A DNA stretch of 64,000 nt. It comes from Pricia mediterranea. GTDB taxonomy: Bacteria; Bacteroidota; Bacteroidia; Flavobacteriales; Flavobacteriaceae. The stretch covers positions 2,664,501 through 2,728,500 of the forward strand of contig NZ_JAVTTP010000001.1 in assembly GCF_032248455.1 (NCBI RefSeq). The letters are read 5' to 3'. The position numbers and the translations under genes are program-made. Of this stretch, positions 52,209-60,745 are shown piece after piece (within the stretch, counting starts at the first letter, position 1; the number at the start of each line of letters is the position of its first letter). The notes under the pieces are model-generated. The model saw nothing but the letters and a program-made list of their open reading frames with translations. It was not told where the DNA came from and ran no database searches.

Positions 52209-53491
52209 TGTTCGATGTAATCATCATAGGTGGGGGAGCGGCGGGATTTTACTGTGCCATTCATATTGCGGAGGCGTGTCCAGACCTAAAAGTCGCCATT
52301 TTAGAACGCGGAAAAGAGGTGCTCGGCAAGGTGAAGGTGTCCGGTGGGGGCCGGTGTAACGTAACCCATGCGGAATTCGACCCCCGTGAACTGACCAAAA
52401 ACTATCCCCGCGGCGAAAAAGAACTATTGGGGCCATTCCACACCTATTGTAGCGGCGATACGATGGCATTTTTCGAGAAAAGGGGCATCTCCCTGAAAAT
52501 CGAATCCGATGGGCGTATGTTCCCTGTTTCCGATTCCTCCCAGACCATCATCGACTGTTTTTTAAACGAGGCCGATCGCCTGGGCGTACAGGTGCTCCGG
52601 CATAGTGCGGTTACGGATGTCCGCCGTTGCGATGGAGGTGGACCGGCCTGGGAAATCACCTCCATCAAGAACACCTACCGGGCGCGAAAGATAGTGGTCG
52701 CCACGGGCAGCAATCCCAAAATCTGGAAAATGATGGAAAAACTCGGGCATCGTATCGAACCTGCCGTTCCCTCACTGTTTACCTTTAACATAAAGGACGA
52801 CCGCATTGCAGGAATACAGGGGATCAGCACCCATGCGGTGGTCGAGGTGCTCGAACCGCGTCTGTTGCAGCCTAAAGTGACGATAAAATTACAGAGTAAA
52901 AAGAAGGAAAAACCCCTGATGAGTGCCGAGGGGCCCTTGCTGATCACCCACTGGGGAATGAGCGGTCCGGCCATTTTAAAGCTGTCCGCCTGGGGTGCCC
53001 AGTTGTTGAACGAATTGGACTACCGGTTTCGGATTCGTATCAATTGGTTGCCGGAGTACCATACGGAGGGGGTACTCACACTTTTGATGCACATCAAAGA
53101 GGTAGAGGCCAAAAAGACCGTGTTGCGGACCAAGGCTGTCGATATTCCACGCAGGTTGTGGACGGGCCTGGTCAAGGCATCCGGCATCGCCTTGAGCGAA
53201 AAATGGGCCGATGTGTCCAAGTTGAAACTGGAATATCTTGCCCAGCAGCTGACGCAATGCGAATTTCAGGTTAACGGTAAAAGTACATTTAAGGAGGAAT
53301 TCGTCACGGCAGGTGGCATAGACCTCAAGGAAATCGATTTTAGGACTTTCAAAAGTAGAATTTTGCCGGATCTGTACTTCGCCGGGGAGGTAATCAATGT
53401 GGACGCTATTACCGGCGGCTTCAATTTTCAGAATGCTTGGACCGGGGGGTATGTTGCGGCGCAGGCCATCGCGGGGGGCGATAGTCGTTAG
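52208..53491 (+). CDS. BaiN/YhiN (HI0933)-like FAD-dependent oxidoreductase
   Basis: A 427-residue flavoprotein of the HI0933/YhiN group. Features are the FAD dinucleotide fold VIIIGGGAAGFYCAIH (residues 4-19), VKVSGGGRCNVTHAEFD near 45, the second-half LLITHWGMSGPAILKLSAW near 247, and GGFNFQNAWTGGYVAAQAI near the C-terminus. These enzymes bind FAD and NAD(P)H and are usually of unclear substrate. The start codon overlaps the stop of the GH13 gene by one base (TAATG), so it is translationally coupled to the sugar genes, though no clear biochemical link is apparent. Confidence 0.92.
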   Translation: MFDVIIIGGGAAGFYCAIHIAEACPDLKVAILERGKEVLGKVKVSGGGRCNVTHAEFDPRELTKNYPRGEKELLGPFHTYCSGDTMAFFEKRGISLKIESDGRMFPVSDSSQTIIDCFLNEADRLGVQVLRHSAVTDVRRCDGGGPAWEITSIKNTYRARKIVVATGSNPKIWKMMEKLGHRIEPAVPSLFTFNIKDDRIAGIQGISTHAVVEVLEPRLLQPKVTIKLQSKKKEKPLMSAEGPLLITHWGMSGPAILKLSAWGAQLLNELDYRFRIRINWLPEYHTEGVLTLLMHIKEVEAKKTVLRTKAVDIPRRLWTGLVKASGIALSEKWADVSKLKLEYLAQQLTQCEFQVNGKSTFKEEFVTAGGIDLKEIDFRTFKSRILPDLYFAGEVINVDAITGGFNFQNAWTGGYVAAQAIAGGDSR

Positions 53492-53609
53492 TCAACAGTC
53501 GTTAATTAGAAGTATTAGGTAGAGAAGCTATGAGGTAAAAGTGGGTATTGAGGTTTAGGAGAGCGTAGTATAAAGTGGCTGTTGGCAGGGGACAGTCGGC
53601 AGCGCGGCG

Positions 53610-54386
53610 TTATTTGGATTTCTCCAACAGCAGTTCCGGTTCGTTGGTAGTAATAAAATCGAAATCCTCTTCCAGCAGCCAATCCATGTCCTCGGGCTTG
53701 TTCACGGTCCACGCGTTAAGTGCAATTCCGATTTTTTTTGCACTTTCGATCCATTCCGGATGCTTTTTGAATACCGAGAAATGATAGTCGGCCCCATCGA
53801 TGCCGTCGGCCTTTAGCGTTGCCGGCGCTTTATCGCCCTCTAAGTATTGCGTGTGCGCCTCTGGGTCGAGTTCCTCGATTTTTTGTAGGATTTCGTACAT
53901 AAAACTGATATAGACCGTCATATCCCCCGCCTTGAGCTCCTTGACCAGCGCGACCGCTTTTTCGGCCATCCGCTGGCCGCGTTCCACTGTTTCGGCCGGT
54001 TTGATCTCGCAGACCAACCGGGTCGATGTATTGTCTTCCATTCCTGCAATAATGTAGTCCCTCAAGGTGGGCAAGGTCTCGCCATTGGAGAGTTTATGGG
54101 CGGCTAGGTCCTCATGAGAGGTTTCCGCGATCAGCATGCCATTGTGGTCGGCGTCGTGATTGATTACGAGGACATCATCGGCCGTCATGTGCACATCGAA
54201 TTCCGAACCGGTACATTTCAAAGCGATGGCGTGTTTCAGGGCGGCAATGGAATTTTCGGGAAATCCCTCGGCTTTCCAGGCACCGCGATGGGCGACGACC
54301 ACGTTGTCGGCAAATTGGGGTGTGTTCTTCTGCGCCCCGCAGGCATTAAAAAGGAGTAAGGACATCAAAATATTGAAATAATGCAT
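53610..54386 (-). CDS. glycerophosphodiester phosphodiesterase lipoprotein
   Basis: A 258-residue secreted lipoprotein (signal MHYFNILMSLLLFNAC, lipobox with Cys16). It has the GDPD signature VVAHRGAWKAEGFPENSIAA (residues about 32-51, with the catalytic His-Arg and Glu-Asn), the metal and second His motif EFDVHMTADDVLVINHD, and CEIKPAETV and AWTVNKPEDMDWLL further on. The enzyme hydrolyses glycerophosphodiesters such as deacylated phospholipids into glycerol-3-phosphate and an alcohol, probably in the periplasm. The start at 54386 is preferred over the upstream frame extension because it begins the signal peptide. It converges on the flavoprotein gene. Confidence 0.93.
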   Translation of the reverse strand: MHYFNILMSLLLFNACGAQKNTPQFADNVVVAHRGAWKAEGFPENSIAALKHAIALKCTGSEFDVHMTADDVLVINHDADHNGMLIAETSHEDLAAHKLSNGETLPTLRDYIIAGMEDNTSTRLVCEIKPAETVERGQRMAEKAVALVKELKAGDMTVYISFMYEILQKIEELDPEAHTQYLEGDKAPATLKADGIDGADYHFSVFKKHPEWIESAKKIGIALNAWTVNKPEDMDWLLEEDFDFITTNEPELLLEKSK

Positions 54387-54577
54387 GATAACTGTTGGAT
54401 TTCGGGTTTTGTTCAACATTAGTTACTATCGGTGACATTGTTCTTGACAAACCTTAATCACCATAATTCAATCAATAGAATTTCACAAGGCTCTCGCACG
54501 GGCGTTGCACACTAATACCATGTTGAGTAAGTACAGAAATTACAAGTGCCTAAATGTAAGATTAATTTTGGGAATGC

Positions 54578-55051
54578 TCAGTTCATCGCCCAAATCCTAT
54601 AATTGAGCAGCGTCGCAAAACAGACCCACAACAAATAGGGCGCCAACAGCCAGGCGGCCCGTTTATTGACCACCTTGAAGGCGCGAATGGTCATTACGAT
54701 CAATACCAACAGGATAACAATGACCACAAGGGCCCAAAAAAGTTCATGGAGTCCGAAAAATACGATGCTCCATGCCCCGTTGAACAACAATTGGAACCAA
54801 AAAAGATACAGCGCTTTTTTGACCCAGCGGTGGTAAAAGCCACGGGCCCAAACGATGCCGGCGGAAATTCCCATTAGGATATAAAGCGTAATCCAGACCG
54901 GTGCAAAAAGCCATCCAGGCGGGGTAAACCAAGGCTTGTTCAGGGTAGGGTACCAATCGTTTACCGAAGTTTCGGTGGCATAGCCCGCCAAGAATCCTGT
55001 GGCCAAACAGATGCCGACTGCATAAAAGATATAGGTTGCCTTTCTTTTCAA
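54578..55051 (-). CDS. tspO: TspO/MBR-family membrane protein
   Basis: A 157-residue integral membrane protein with five hydrophobic segments, as in all TspO proteins. The tryptophan-rich first loop NDWYPTLNKPWFTPPGWLFAPVW and the second helix with ILMGISAGIVWARG are diagnostic. Bacterial TspO binds porphyrins and other tetrapyrroles and affects stress responses; in some bacteria it modulates carotenoid or isoprenoid metabolism. The adjacent mevalonate genes are on the opposite strand and start about 210 bp away, so shared regulation is possible but not shown. A 7-bp stem hairpin (55174-55191) lies between them. Confidence 0.95.
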   Translation of the reverse strand: MKRKATYIFYAVGICLATGFLAGYATETSVNDWYPTLNKPWFTPPGWLFAPVWITLYILMGISAGIVWARGFYHRWVKKALYLFWFQLLFNGAWSIVFFGLHELFWALVVIVILLVLIVMTIRAFKVVNKRAAWLLAPYLLWVCFATLLNYRIWAMN

Positions 55052-55173
55052 ATGCTGGAGCGTATTGAATTTATGGTCGCAAGCCTCCCTCTTGCACTAG
55101 GTCTTTTCCCTTTTTGATTTTCCTTAAAATTTAAGTCCTAAGCAATTGAATCGGTGAATCGGAACAATGATAG

Positions 55174-55191
55174 GACGGAACGGTTTCCGTC
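55174..55191 (+). other. small hairpin between tspO and mvaD
   Basis: GACGGAA and TTCCGTC form a perfect 7-bp stem with a 4-nt loop. It lies 67 nt upstream of the -7 box in the divergent spacer. It may be an operator or RNA structure; no T run follows on either strand. Confidence 0.3.
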
Positions 55192-55240
55192 TAAAATAAC
55201 AATTTAATCCTTTGGCAGGGCTCCCGCCCTCGGTAAAAAC

Positions 55241-55248
55241 TATATTTG
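55241..55248 (+). promoter_or_regulatory. -7 element TATATTTG for mvaD
   Basis: TATATTTG matches TAnnTTTG, 17 nt before the ATG at 55266. A TTTG at 55211 is 26 nt upstream, and the AGGGCTCCCGCCCT hairpin (55217-55230) lies between the two. Confidence 0.5.
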
Positions 55249-55265
55249 TACAAATTTCAAGGCCA

Positions 55266-56375
55266 ATGATCGAGAACGACTTTCTTCCTTCTAAATATAC
55301 ATCCCTGAAACAAACGGGCACCATCCGATGGAAATCCCCCAGCAATATAGCATTGGTCAAATATTGGGGCAAAAGGGACAACCAGATTCCTGCAAACCCT
55401 TCCCTCAGTTTTACCTTGGATGCCTGTGTGACGGATACCACGGTCACCTACCGAAAATTGAAGGGGGAAACCACCCCACCTACCCCGGATGCCGACGGTT
55501 TCAGGTTCGATCTGTTATTCGGGGGTGAATCGAGGCATGATTTCAGGCCGAAAATAGCAACGTTCTTCAAGCGTATCGAGAAATTCCTTCCCTTCTTGAG
55601 GGAGTACCATCTTCGGATCGAGACCTCGAATTCGTTTCCGCACAGCAGCGGGATTGCTTCCTCGGCTTCGGGAATGAGCGCGCTTGCCCTGTGTTTGATG
55701 TCGATGGAAAGGGAATTCGTTTCCGAAATGGATGACAACTTTTTCAAAAAAAAAGCCTCTTTTCTCGCCCGGCTGGGTTCCGGCAGTGCTTGCCGCAGTA
55801 TCGAGGGGCCGCTCGTGCAGTGGGGCAGTCATTCTGATATTGATGGGAGTTCGGATTTTTATGGCATTCCTTATCCCTATAAAATCCATGAAAATTTCAC
55901 CAATTTTCAGGATACCATCCTGTTGGTCGACGAGGGTCAGAAACAGGTCAGCAGCAGTGTTGGACACGATCTGATGCACGGTCATCCGTTTGCTGATCAA
56001 CGGTTCGAGCATGCATATTCGCATCTTTCCGAACTTCGTTCCGTTTTGGCCGAGGGTAATTTACGGCAGTTCATTAAAATAACGGAAAGCGAGGCCTTGA
56101 CCCTGCATGCGATGATGATGACGAGCCATCCTTATTTCATGCTCATGAAGCCGAATACGCTCGAAATCATCGACCGGATTTGGGAATTTCGGAAAGCATC
56201 GGCCACCAATGTCTGTTTCACCTTGGATGCGGGAGCCAATGTACATGTGCTTTATCCCGAAGAAGAAACGCAAACGGTTTACGGTTTTATAAAGGACGAG
56301 CTGCTACAATACTGCGAGAATGGAAAACATATCCGCGATCGAACGGGATTTGGGGCAAGGAAGATAAAAGCCTAG
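55266..56375 (+). CDS. mvaD: diphosphomevalonate decarboxylase
   Basis: A 369-residue GHMP-superfamily enzyme that converts mevalonate diphosphate to isopentenyl diphosphate with ATP. The family signatures are SNIALVKYWGKRD (near residue 25), SSGIASSASGMSALAL (near 130, the ATP-binding loop) and LGSGSACRSIEGPLVQWG (near 175, substrate-binding Ser/Arg), followed by DAGANVHVLYP near 325. The start is set at 55266 (MIENDF) because the frame upstream contains the -7 box. It begins a plus-strand cluster with mevalonate kinase, a UbiA prenyltransferase and a pseudouridine synthase, a layout common in flavobacteria. Confidence 0.95.
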   Translation: MIENDFLPSKYTSLKQTGTIRWKSPSNIALVKYWGKRDNQIPANPSLSFTLDACVTDTTVTYRKLKGETTPPTPDADGFRFDLLFGGESRHDFRPKIATFFKRIEKFLPFLREYHLRIETSNSFPHSSGIASSASGMSALALCLMSMEREFVSEMDDNFFKKKASFLARLGSGSACRSIEGPLVQWGSHSDIDGSSDFYGIPYPYKIHENFTNFQDTILLVDEGQKQVSSSVGHDLMHGHPFADQRFEHAYSHLSELRSVLAEGNLRQFIKITESEALTLHAMMMTSHPYFMLMKPNTLEIIDRIWEFRKASATNVCFTLDAGANVHVLYPEEETQTVYGFIKDELLQYCENGKHIRDRTGFGARKIKA

Positions 56376-56442
56376 TGACAGATTTTAATTGGTCTCATAG
56401 TAGTCAAAGAAGGATTTTTTTATTTCACAAGTCGAAATTGCG

Positions 56443-56450
56443 TATCTTTG
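56443..56450 (+). promoter_or_regulatory. -7 element TATCTTTG for mevalonate kinase
   Basis: TATCTTTG followed by CAGC matches the Bacteroidetes -7 box, 68 nt before the mevalonate kinase start. Confidence 0.5.
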
Positions 56451-56518
56451 CAGCATTTCTTATCTTAATACCCTATCCATTGTAACGCCTTCGGGCAAGC
56501 CTGATTTAAAAAAACCAG

Positions 56519-57457
56519 ATGAAAGGACCGTTGTTCTATTCTAAAATTCTGTTGTTCGGGGAATATGGGATCATAAAGGATTCCAAGGGCCTCTCCATTC
56601 CCTATAATTTTTTTAAGGGCGCCTTGAAGACCGATGACCATCCATCGAAAGCCGCTCGGAAGTCCAATCTAGGCCTTCGGGAGTTTGCGGGCTACCTAGA
56701 ACTAGTGCACAAGAACAGTCCCGATCTGGTCGATTTTGACTTTGAGGCTCTCAAGGACGATATTGCTGCGGGCATGTATTTCGACAGCTCCATTCCCCAA
56801 GGGTACGGGATAGGGAGTAGCGGTGCGCTGGTCGCGGCCATATATGACAAATATGCCAAGAACAAGATAACGGTGCTCGAGAACCTGACCCGCGACAAAT
56901 TATTGCGGCTGAAGCGTATTTTTGGGAAAATGGAATCCTTTTTCCACGGGAAGTCCTCCGGGCTCGACCCCCTCAACAGCTATCTGAGCATTCCTATTCT
57001 TATAAACTCCAAGGAAGATATCGAATCCACCAGCATTCCGTCCCAAAATTTGGACGGGAAGGGTGCCGTTTTTCTTTTGGATAGCGGTTCGACCGGGGAA
57101 ACCGCCCCGATGGTGCAACTCTTCATGGAAAAGATGAAGCAGGAGGGGTTCCGTAATATGCTCAAAGACCAATTTATCAAACATACCGATGCCTGTGTGG
57201 AGGATTTCGTGAACGGAAATGTGAAATCGCTCTTCGGAAACTTGAAACAGCTATCGCATGTCGTACTCGATAACTTCAAACCGATGATTCCCGCCAAGTT
57301 CCATGAACTATGGAAACATGGTATCGAGACCAACGATTACTACCTAAAACTGTGCGGTTCGGGTGGAGGCGGCTATATTTTGGGCTTTACCCAAGATGTG
57401 GACAAGGCCAAGAAAGCGCTGAAAGATTACAATTTAGAGGTGGTGTACAACTTCTAA
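56519..57457 (+). CDS. mevalonate kinase (GHMP kinase)
   Basis: A 312-residue GHMP kinase. It opens with FYSKILLFGEYGIIKDSKGLS (motif I, residues about 6-26), has the ATP loop QGYGIGSSGALVAAIYD (about 99-115), and GMESFFHGKSSGLDPLNSYLS with the family's substrate/Asp region near 145. Motif 3, LCGSGGGGYILGFT, comes near residue 280. These match mevalonate kinase more closely than galactokinase or homoserine kinase. It phosphorylates mevalonate to mevalonate-5-phosphate. The 144-bp spacer from mvaD has its own -7 box. It is followed 72 bp later by the UbiA gene. Cytoplasmic. Confidence 0.92.
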   Translation: MKGPLFYSKILLFGEYGIIKDSKGLSIPYNFFKGALKTDDHPSKAARKSNLGLREFAGYLELVHKNSPDLVDFDFEALKDDIAAGMYFDSSIPQGYGIGSSGALVAAIYDKYAKNKITVLENLTRDKLLRLKRIFGKMESFFHGKSSGLDPLNSYLSIPILINSKEDIESTSIPSQNLDGKGAVFLLDSGSTGETAPMVQLFMEKMKQEGFRNMLKDQFIKHTDACVEDFVNGNVKSLFGNLKQLSHVVLDNFKPMIPAKFHELWKHGIETNDYYLKLCGSGGGGYILGFTQDVDKAKKALKDYNLEVVYNF

Positions 57458-57463
57458 ACCCAT

Positions 57464-57475
57464 GTTCGCGCGAAC
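57464..57475 (+). other. 12-bp perfect palindrome between mevalonate kinase and UbiA genes
   Basis: GTTCGCGCGAAC is a perfect palindrome six bases after the mevalonate kinase stop. It could be a protein-binding site; no terminator tail follows. Confidence 0.25.
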
Positions 57476-57529
57476 GTGAGGTAGGCCCTTGGGCGCTTCC
57501 TGCTTTTAAAGTGCAAATCTTTTCTACAT

Positions 57530-58435
57530 ATGCTTAGCAGAAAAAACAAACTCTTGTTTTTAAAGGTCTTGAGTCTGTTTTCTGTCGTCCGAGGCCATAA
57601 TATCCTGATCATCGCCCTGGCCCAATATTTGGCCTCTATCTACATCCTTGCTCCAGACCTGCCCCTGCGGCAGGTGATTTTCGACCTTAACCTCTTTATG
57701 ATCGTGGTCGCCTCTGCCCTAGTTATTGCCAGCGGCTATATCATCAATAACTTCTACGACGCGGAAAAGGACCTAATCAATAAACCCAGGAAAAGCATGT
57801 TGGATCGGTTGGTGAGCCAACGTTTCAAATTGTCGTCCTACTTCGTTCTCAACCTTTTGTCCGTTTTCGCCGCCAGTTACGTCTCGTTTCGTGCGGTACT
57901 GTTCTTTTCGGCCTATATATTCGGGATTTGGTTTTATTCGCACAAATTGAAAAGGGTTCCTTTTTTGGGCAATTTTGTTTCGGCAACCTTGGCCATCTCT
58001 CCTTTTTTTGTCGTATTCGTTTACTATAAGAATTTCGACACCGTCATTTTCGTTCACGCCATGTTCCTCTTCTTACTGATTTTGGCCCGCGAAATGATAA
58101 AAGACCTTGAGAACATGAGCGGTGATATGGCACAAAACTATGAAACCATCCCGATTTTATACGGGTCCAAGGTCTCAAAATTGCTGATATCCGGTTTGAT
58201 TGTACTCACTTTGATTCCCTCGTTGTTGTTGATTACTAAGTTCGATGTCGGCCAAATGCATTATTATTTTATGGGTTGTGTAGTGTTATTGCTTCTTTTT
58301 CTGGTGCTGCTGCTCAGGTCCAACAGCAAAAAAGACTACGTGTGGCTACATAATATCTTAAAGTTGATCATAGTGGTCGGGGTGTTCAGTATTCTATTGA
58401 TCGACCTGGGCCTAGTACTGAACCGCATTTTGTGA
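57530..58435 (+). CDS. UbiA-family prenyltransferase, probably geranylgeranylglycerol-phosphate geranylgeranyltransferase type
   Basis: A 301-residue membrane enzyme with about eight hydrophobic segments. The two Asp-rich motifs of the UbiA family are visible: NNFYDAEKDLINKP (residues 81-94) and LAREMIKDLENMSGD (about 186-200). UbiA enzymes attach a polyprenyl chain to an aromatic or glycerol acceptor. In flavobacteria this gene next to mevalonate kinase is commonly named geranylgeranylglycerol-phosphate geranylgeranyltransferase (an archaeal-type lipid enzyme), but menaquinone or heme O prenyltransferases are also UbiA members, so the acceptor is not certain. Same strand, 72 bp after mevalonate kinase. 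Confidence 0.85.
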   Translation: MLSRKNKLLFLKVLSLFSVVRGHNILIIALAQYLASIYILAPDLPLRQVIFDLNLFMIVVASALVIASGYIINNFYDAEKDLINKPRKSMLDRLVSQRFKLSSYFVLNLLSVFAASYVSFRAVLFFSAYIFGIWFYSHKLKRVPFLGNFVSATLAISPFFVVFVYYKNFDTVIFVHAMFLFLLILAREMIKDLENMSGDMAQNYETIPILYGSKVSKLLISGLIVLTLIPSLLLITKFDVGQMHYYFMGCVVLLLLFLVLLLRSNSKKDYVWLHNILKLIIVVGVFSILLIDLGLVLNRIL

Positions 58436-58610
58436 TTGCTTGAACCCCGGCTTAGGGATATGATTTTCTGGGATTATTATTTTTTTCGCATGCGATGCTT
58501 CATTTTCCGGGACACGAGTCCAAGGGGTCTAAAAGCCACCTTATTTTGGTAAGCGGACAAGCATTTCTTATATTCCCAAGAGGATAAACGTCTTATCCGA
58601 ATTCCTTCGT

Positions 58611-58618
58611 TATCTTTG
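58611..58618 (+). promoter_or_regulatory. -7 element TATCTTTG for the pseudouridine synthase gene
   Basis: TATCTTTG followed by CAAAAA lies 16 nt before the ATG at 58634, matching the common flavobacterial form of the -7 box. Confidence 0.5.
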
Positions 58619-58633
58619 CAAAAAATAGAAAAC

Positions 58634-59512
58634 ATGAGCCGATCAGGGTCCAATAAACGCAAAACATCATCGAACAGGTCCAATTCGGATGGCGGCCGCA
58701 GGGCATCAGGGCGACAAGGTGGAAACGCTCGAAAAAAGAGCTATGCCCGGGGGAACGCCCCGATAAAGGGGAAGGGCAAGGCCCCGAGGCAGGGCGATTC
58801 CGAATTGATACGGCTCAACAAATACCTATCAAACTCCGGGGTGTGCTCACGGCGGGAAGCCGATGTGCTGATAAAGGCGGGCAGTGTCACGGTCAACGGA
58901 ATGCCGGTAACCGAAATGGGTCATAAGGTAAAGCGTAGCGATGAGGTGCGGTTTGATGGGCGCTTGTTGAATCCCGAAAAAAGGGAATACGTACTGCTGA
59001 ACAAGCCCAAGGATTTTACCACCGAGGCACGTGACGAGCACGGAAATCGAACCGCCGTTGGATTGATTACGAGAGCCACCAAAGCGGAGTTGAAACCGGT
59101 CGGTAAAATGGGGAAAAATACAAGCGGACTACTACTCTTCACCAATGATGGAGAACTGACCCAACGCTTGAACAGTCCGCAAAACGGACTTAGAAAAATA
59201 TTCCACATAGAATTGAACCGGCCCTTGCGAAGTGTGGACCTAAAAAAAATCCAGGACGGTCTTGCGGTAGACCATAAAATGGTAAAGGTGCAAGATGTCA
59301 GTTTTATCGAAAATGCGCCCAAGACCCAAGTGGGCATGGAAATTTACAGCTCGCGCAATAAAATCGTGACCCGTATTTTTGAGACGTTGGGCTATGAAAT
59401 CGTGAAGTTGGACCGGGTGGTCTATGCCGGCCTGACCAAAAAAGATCTGCCCCGTGGACATTGGCGTTTCCTGACCGAACAGGAGGTCGTTAATTTGGGG
59501 ATGATCAGCTAG
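58634..59512 (+). CDS. RluB/RsuA-type pseudouridine synthase with the catalytic Asp replaced
   Basis: A 292-residue protein with a basic, Gly/Ser-rich N-terminal tail (about residues 1-60), an S4 RNA-binding domain (about 62-120, RLNKYLSNSGVCSRREAD) and a pseudouridine synthase domain (about 125-270). The usual catalytic block is GRLDxxTxGLL; here it reads VGKMGKNTSGLLLFTNDG, so the expected Asp is Gly160 (codon GGG). Other core parts (VYAGLTKKDLPRGHWRFLTEQE at the end) look normal. Members modify 23S or 16S rRNA; this one may be inactive as a synthase or use another residue. The start at 58634 follows the promoter box by 16 bp; six earlier codons are excluded. Confidence 0.85.
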   Translation: MSRSGSNKRKTSSNRSNSDGGRRASGRQGGNARKKSYARGNAPIKGKGKAPRQGDSELIRLNKYLSNSGVCSRREADVLIKAGSVTVNGMPVTEMGHKVKRSDEVRFDGRLLNPEKREYVLLNKPKDFTTEARDEHGNRTAVGLITRATKAELKPVGKMGKNTSGLLLFTNDGELTQRLNSPQNGLRKIFHIELNRPLRSVDLKKIQDGLAVDHKMVKVQDVSFIENAPKTQVGMEIYSSRNKIVTRIFETLGYEIVKLDRVVYAGLTKKDLPRGHWRFLTEQEVVNLGMIS

Positions 59513-59573
59513 TCCCGTTCTTCTGTTTTCGGTGGTTTACCTCCGATATGGAATTCAGCAATTATCTTAAATG

Positions 59574-60371
59574 TTATCGGCCGCTGATAATAAGTTCTGC
59601 TAAGCGTTTTTCGATTTGGGATGCGTTCAGTCCTGCAGAAAAGTCCCGATGGTATAGATAACGTAGAACTCTTGTCTCGGCCTTCGAAAAATCACTCTGA
59701 CTACCGACCTTGGAGCACATAATACTTTTTTCGTCCGTGCATTGATTCGAGTGCCCCAGACCAAGGGCATGTCCTAATTCATGTTTGAACAGTGATGCTA
59801 TGGGATTTGATATCCAGATGCGGGTAGAATGTAGGACAGCATTTCGCGACGGGGTCATGGCATACCCGGAGTAATTGCCGTCTGCTATACGGTCGTACAT
59901 GTCGGCCCAAAGTGGCTTCATCTCCTCCTTTTCACCAAAGAAGAGGTGACCGTTGGCCTCTGCGATATTTTCGGTTAATGCAATGGTAAAATCGCTCTCG
60001 ACGAACAAGGCGTTGTACTCGGCGATTACCTTTTCGACCGTCGATCGGTATGAATCTGAAATCGAGCCATCAAGATACAGTCTTAGGGATCGGTTCCACC
60101 GACGATTTACCTCGACCTCGGTCACGTGCGGTCCTTTCCAGAGCGTTAGATATTTAAAATATTCTATCAGTTCGCTTTCCTTTGATGTCAGCAAATCGGC
60201 CTCATCTAGGCCGGCACTGTCTGAAAGTTGGTAATTCGGTTCATTGGCGGTTTCATTGGAGTTGATGGCGAGGACAACTTTCTCGCTATCCCCTTCCAAG
60301 GTTACTTGGTCGATATCTTTGCTACAGGATACCGCCAAGAGCGCTAGAATAGGCGCCACTATTCTTCTCAT
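59574..60371 (-). CDS. metzincin-type zinc metalloprotease lipoprotein
   Basis: A 265-residue secreted lipoprotein (signal MRRIVAPILALLAVSC, Cys16, then SKDIDQ). The zinc-binding motif HELGHALGLGH (near residue 193) is the HExxHxxGxxH signature of the matrixin/metzincin clan, and a downstream Met in KSIMCSKVG fits the Met-turn. The N-terminal 80 residues are acidic and Ser/Glu-rich with no domain recognised; the 80-190 stretch resembles a compact metalloprotease N-lobe (LRLYLDGSISDSY, FTIALTENIAEANG). Probably an extracytoplasmic protease; the substrate is unknown. It converges on the pseudouridine synthase gene; a -7 box lies 51 bp upstream. Confidence 0.85.
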   Translation of the reverse strand: MRRIVAPILALLAVSCSKDIDQVTLEGDSEKVVLAINSNETANEPNYQLSDSAGLDEADLLTSKESELIEYFKYLTLWKGPHVTEVEVNRRWNRSLRLYLDGSISDSYRSTVEKVIAEYNALFVESDFTIALTENIAEANGHLFFGEKEEMKPLWADMYDRIADGNYSGYAMTPSRNAVLHSTRIWISNPIASLFKHELGHALGLGHSNQCTDEKSIMCSKVGSQSDFSKAETRVLRYLYHRDFSAGLNASQIEKRLAELIISGR

Positions 60372-60745
60372 GATTTGGGATGTTTTTTTGGACGTTGTTT
60401 AGTAGGTTGTCCAGTGTTCCCCAAAAATAGAAGGCAGTACCTCCAGGAAAAATTTTTTGTTGTGAAATGGAAATTATTGCAGGTCAACGATGGAATATTG
60501 TCGTTTATCGACAAAACTCGGGCCGTAGAAGTTGCCCCGCCCTTATTTTGGTCCAGTGTCTGTTAACGTGAATCGAGTTATCCAACGGACCTCGAGGGGA
60601 CTATCCATTTTTTGGTTGTTGCCCAAACTGTTTCGAGCTAAGGGTACGCCCTTTTTTAAAATCCTCCAAGCCAATTGCGATATTATCTCTATCGTTAGTT
60701 CTTTTCATCGGGCGTTCAGGGCGGAGTTGTCACCGTCCGGGAATT
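60372..60745 (-). other. 374-bp gap with metalloprotease promoter and a small inverted repeat
   Basis: No gene was recognised. It contains the -7 box of the protease gene (TATTTTTG, 60422-60429 on the minus strand, 51 bp upstream of its start) and a short inverted repeat TTGTCG-TTTAT-CGACAA at 60498-60514. The remainder, downstream of argH, shows no clear terminator. Confidence 0.5.
60422..60429 (-). promoter_or_regulatory. -7 element TATTTTTG for the metzincin gene
   Basis: TATTTTTG on the minus strand matches TAnnTTTG, 51 bp upstream of the protease start codon at 60371. No TTG box at standard spacing. Confidence 0.45.

Noticed and set aside
59529-59546. Hairpin TCGGTGG/CCTCCGA between rRNA-modifying enzyme and metzincin genes
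   Set aside because: It has a central mismatch and no T tail on either strand; too weak for a terminator call.
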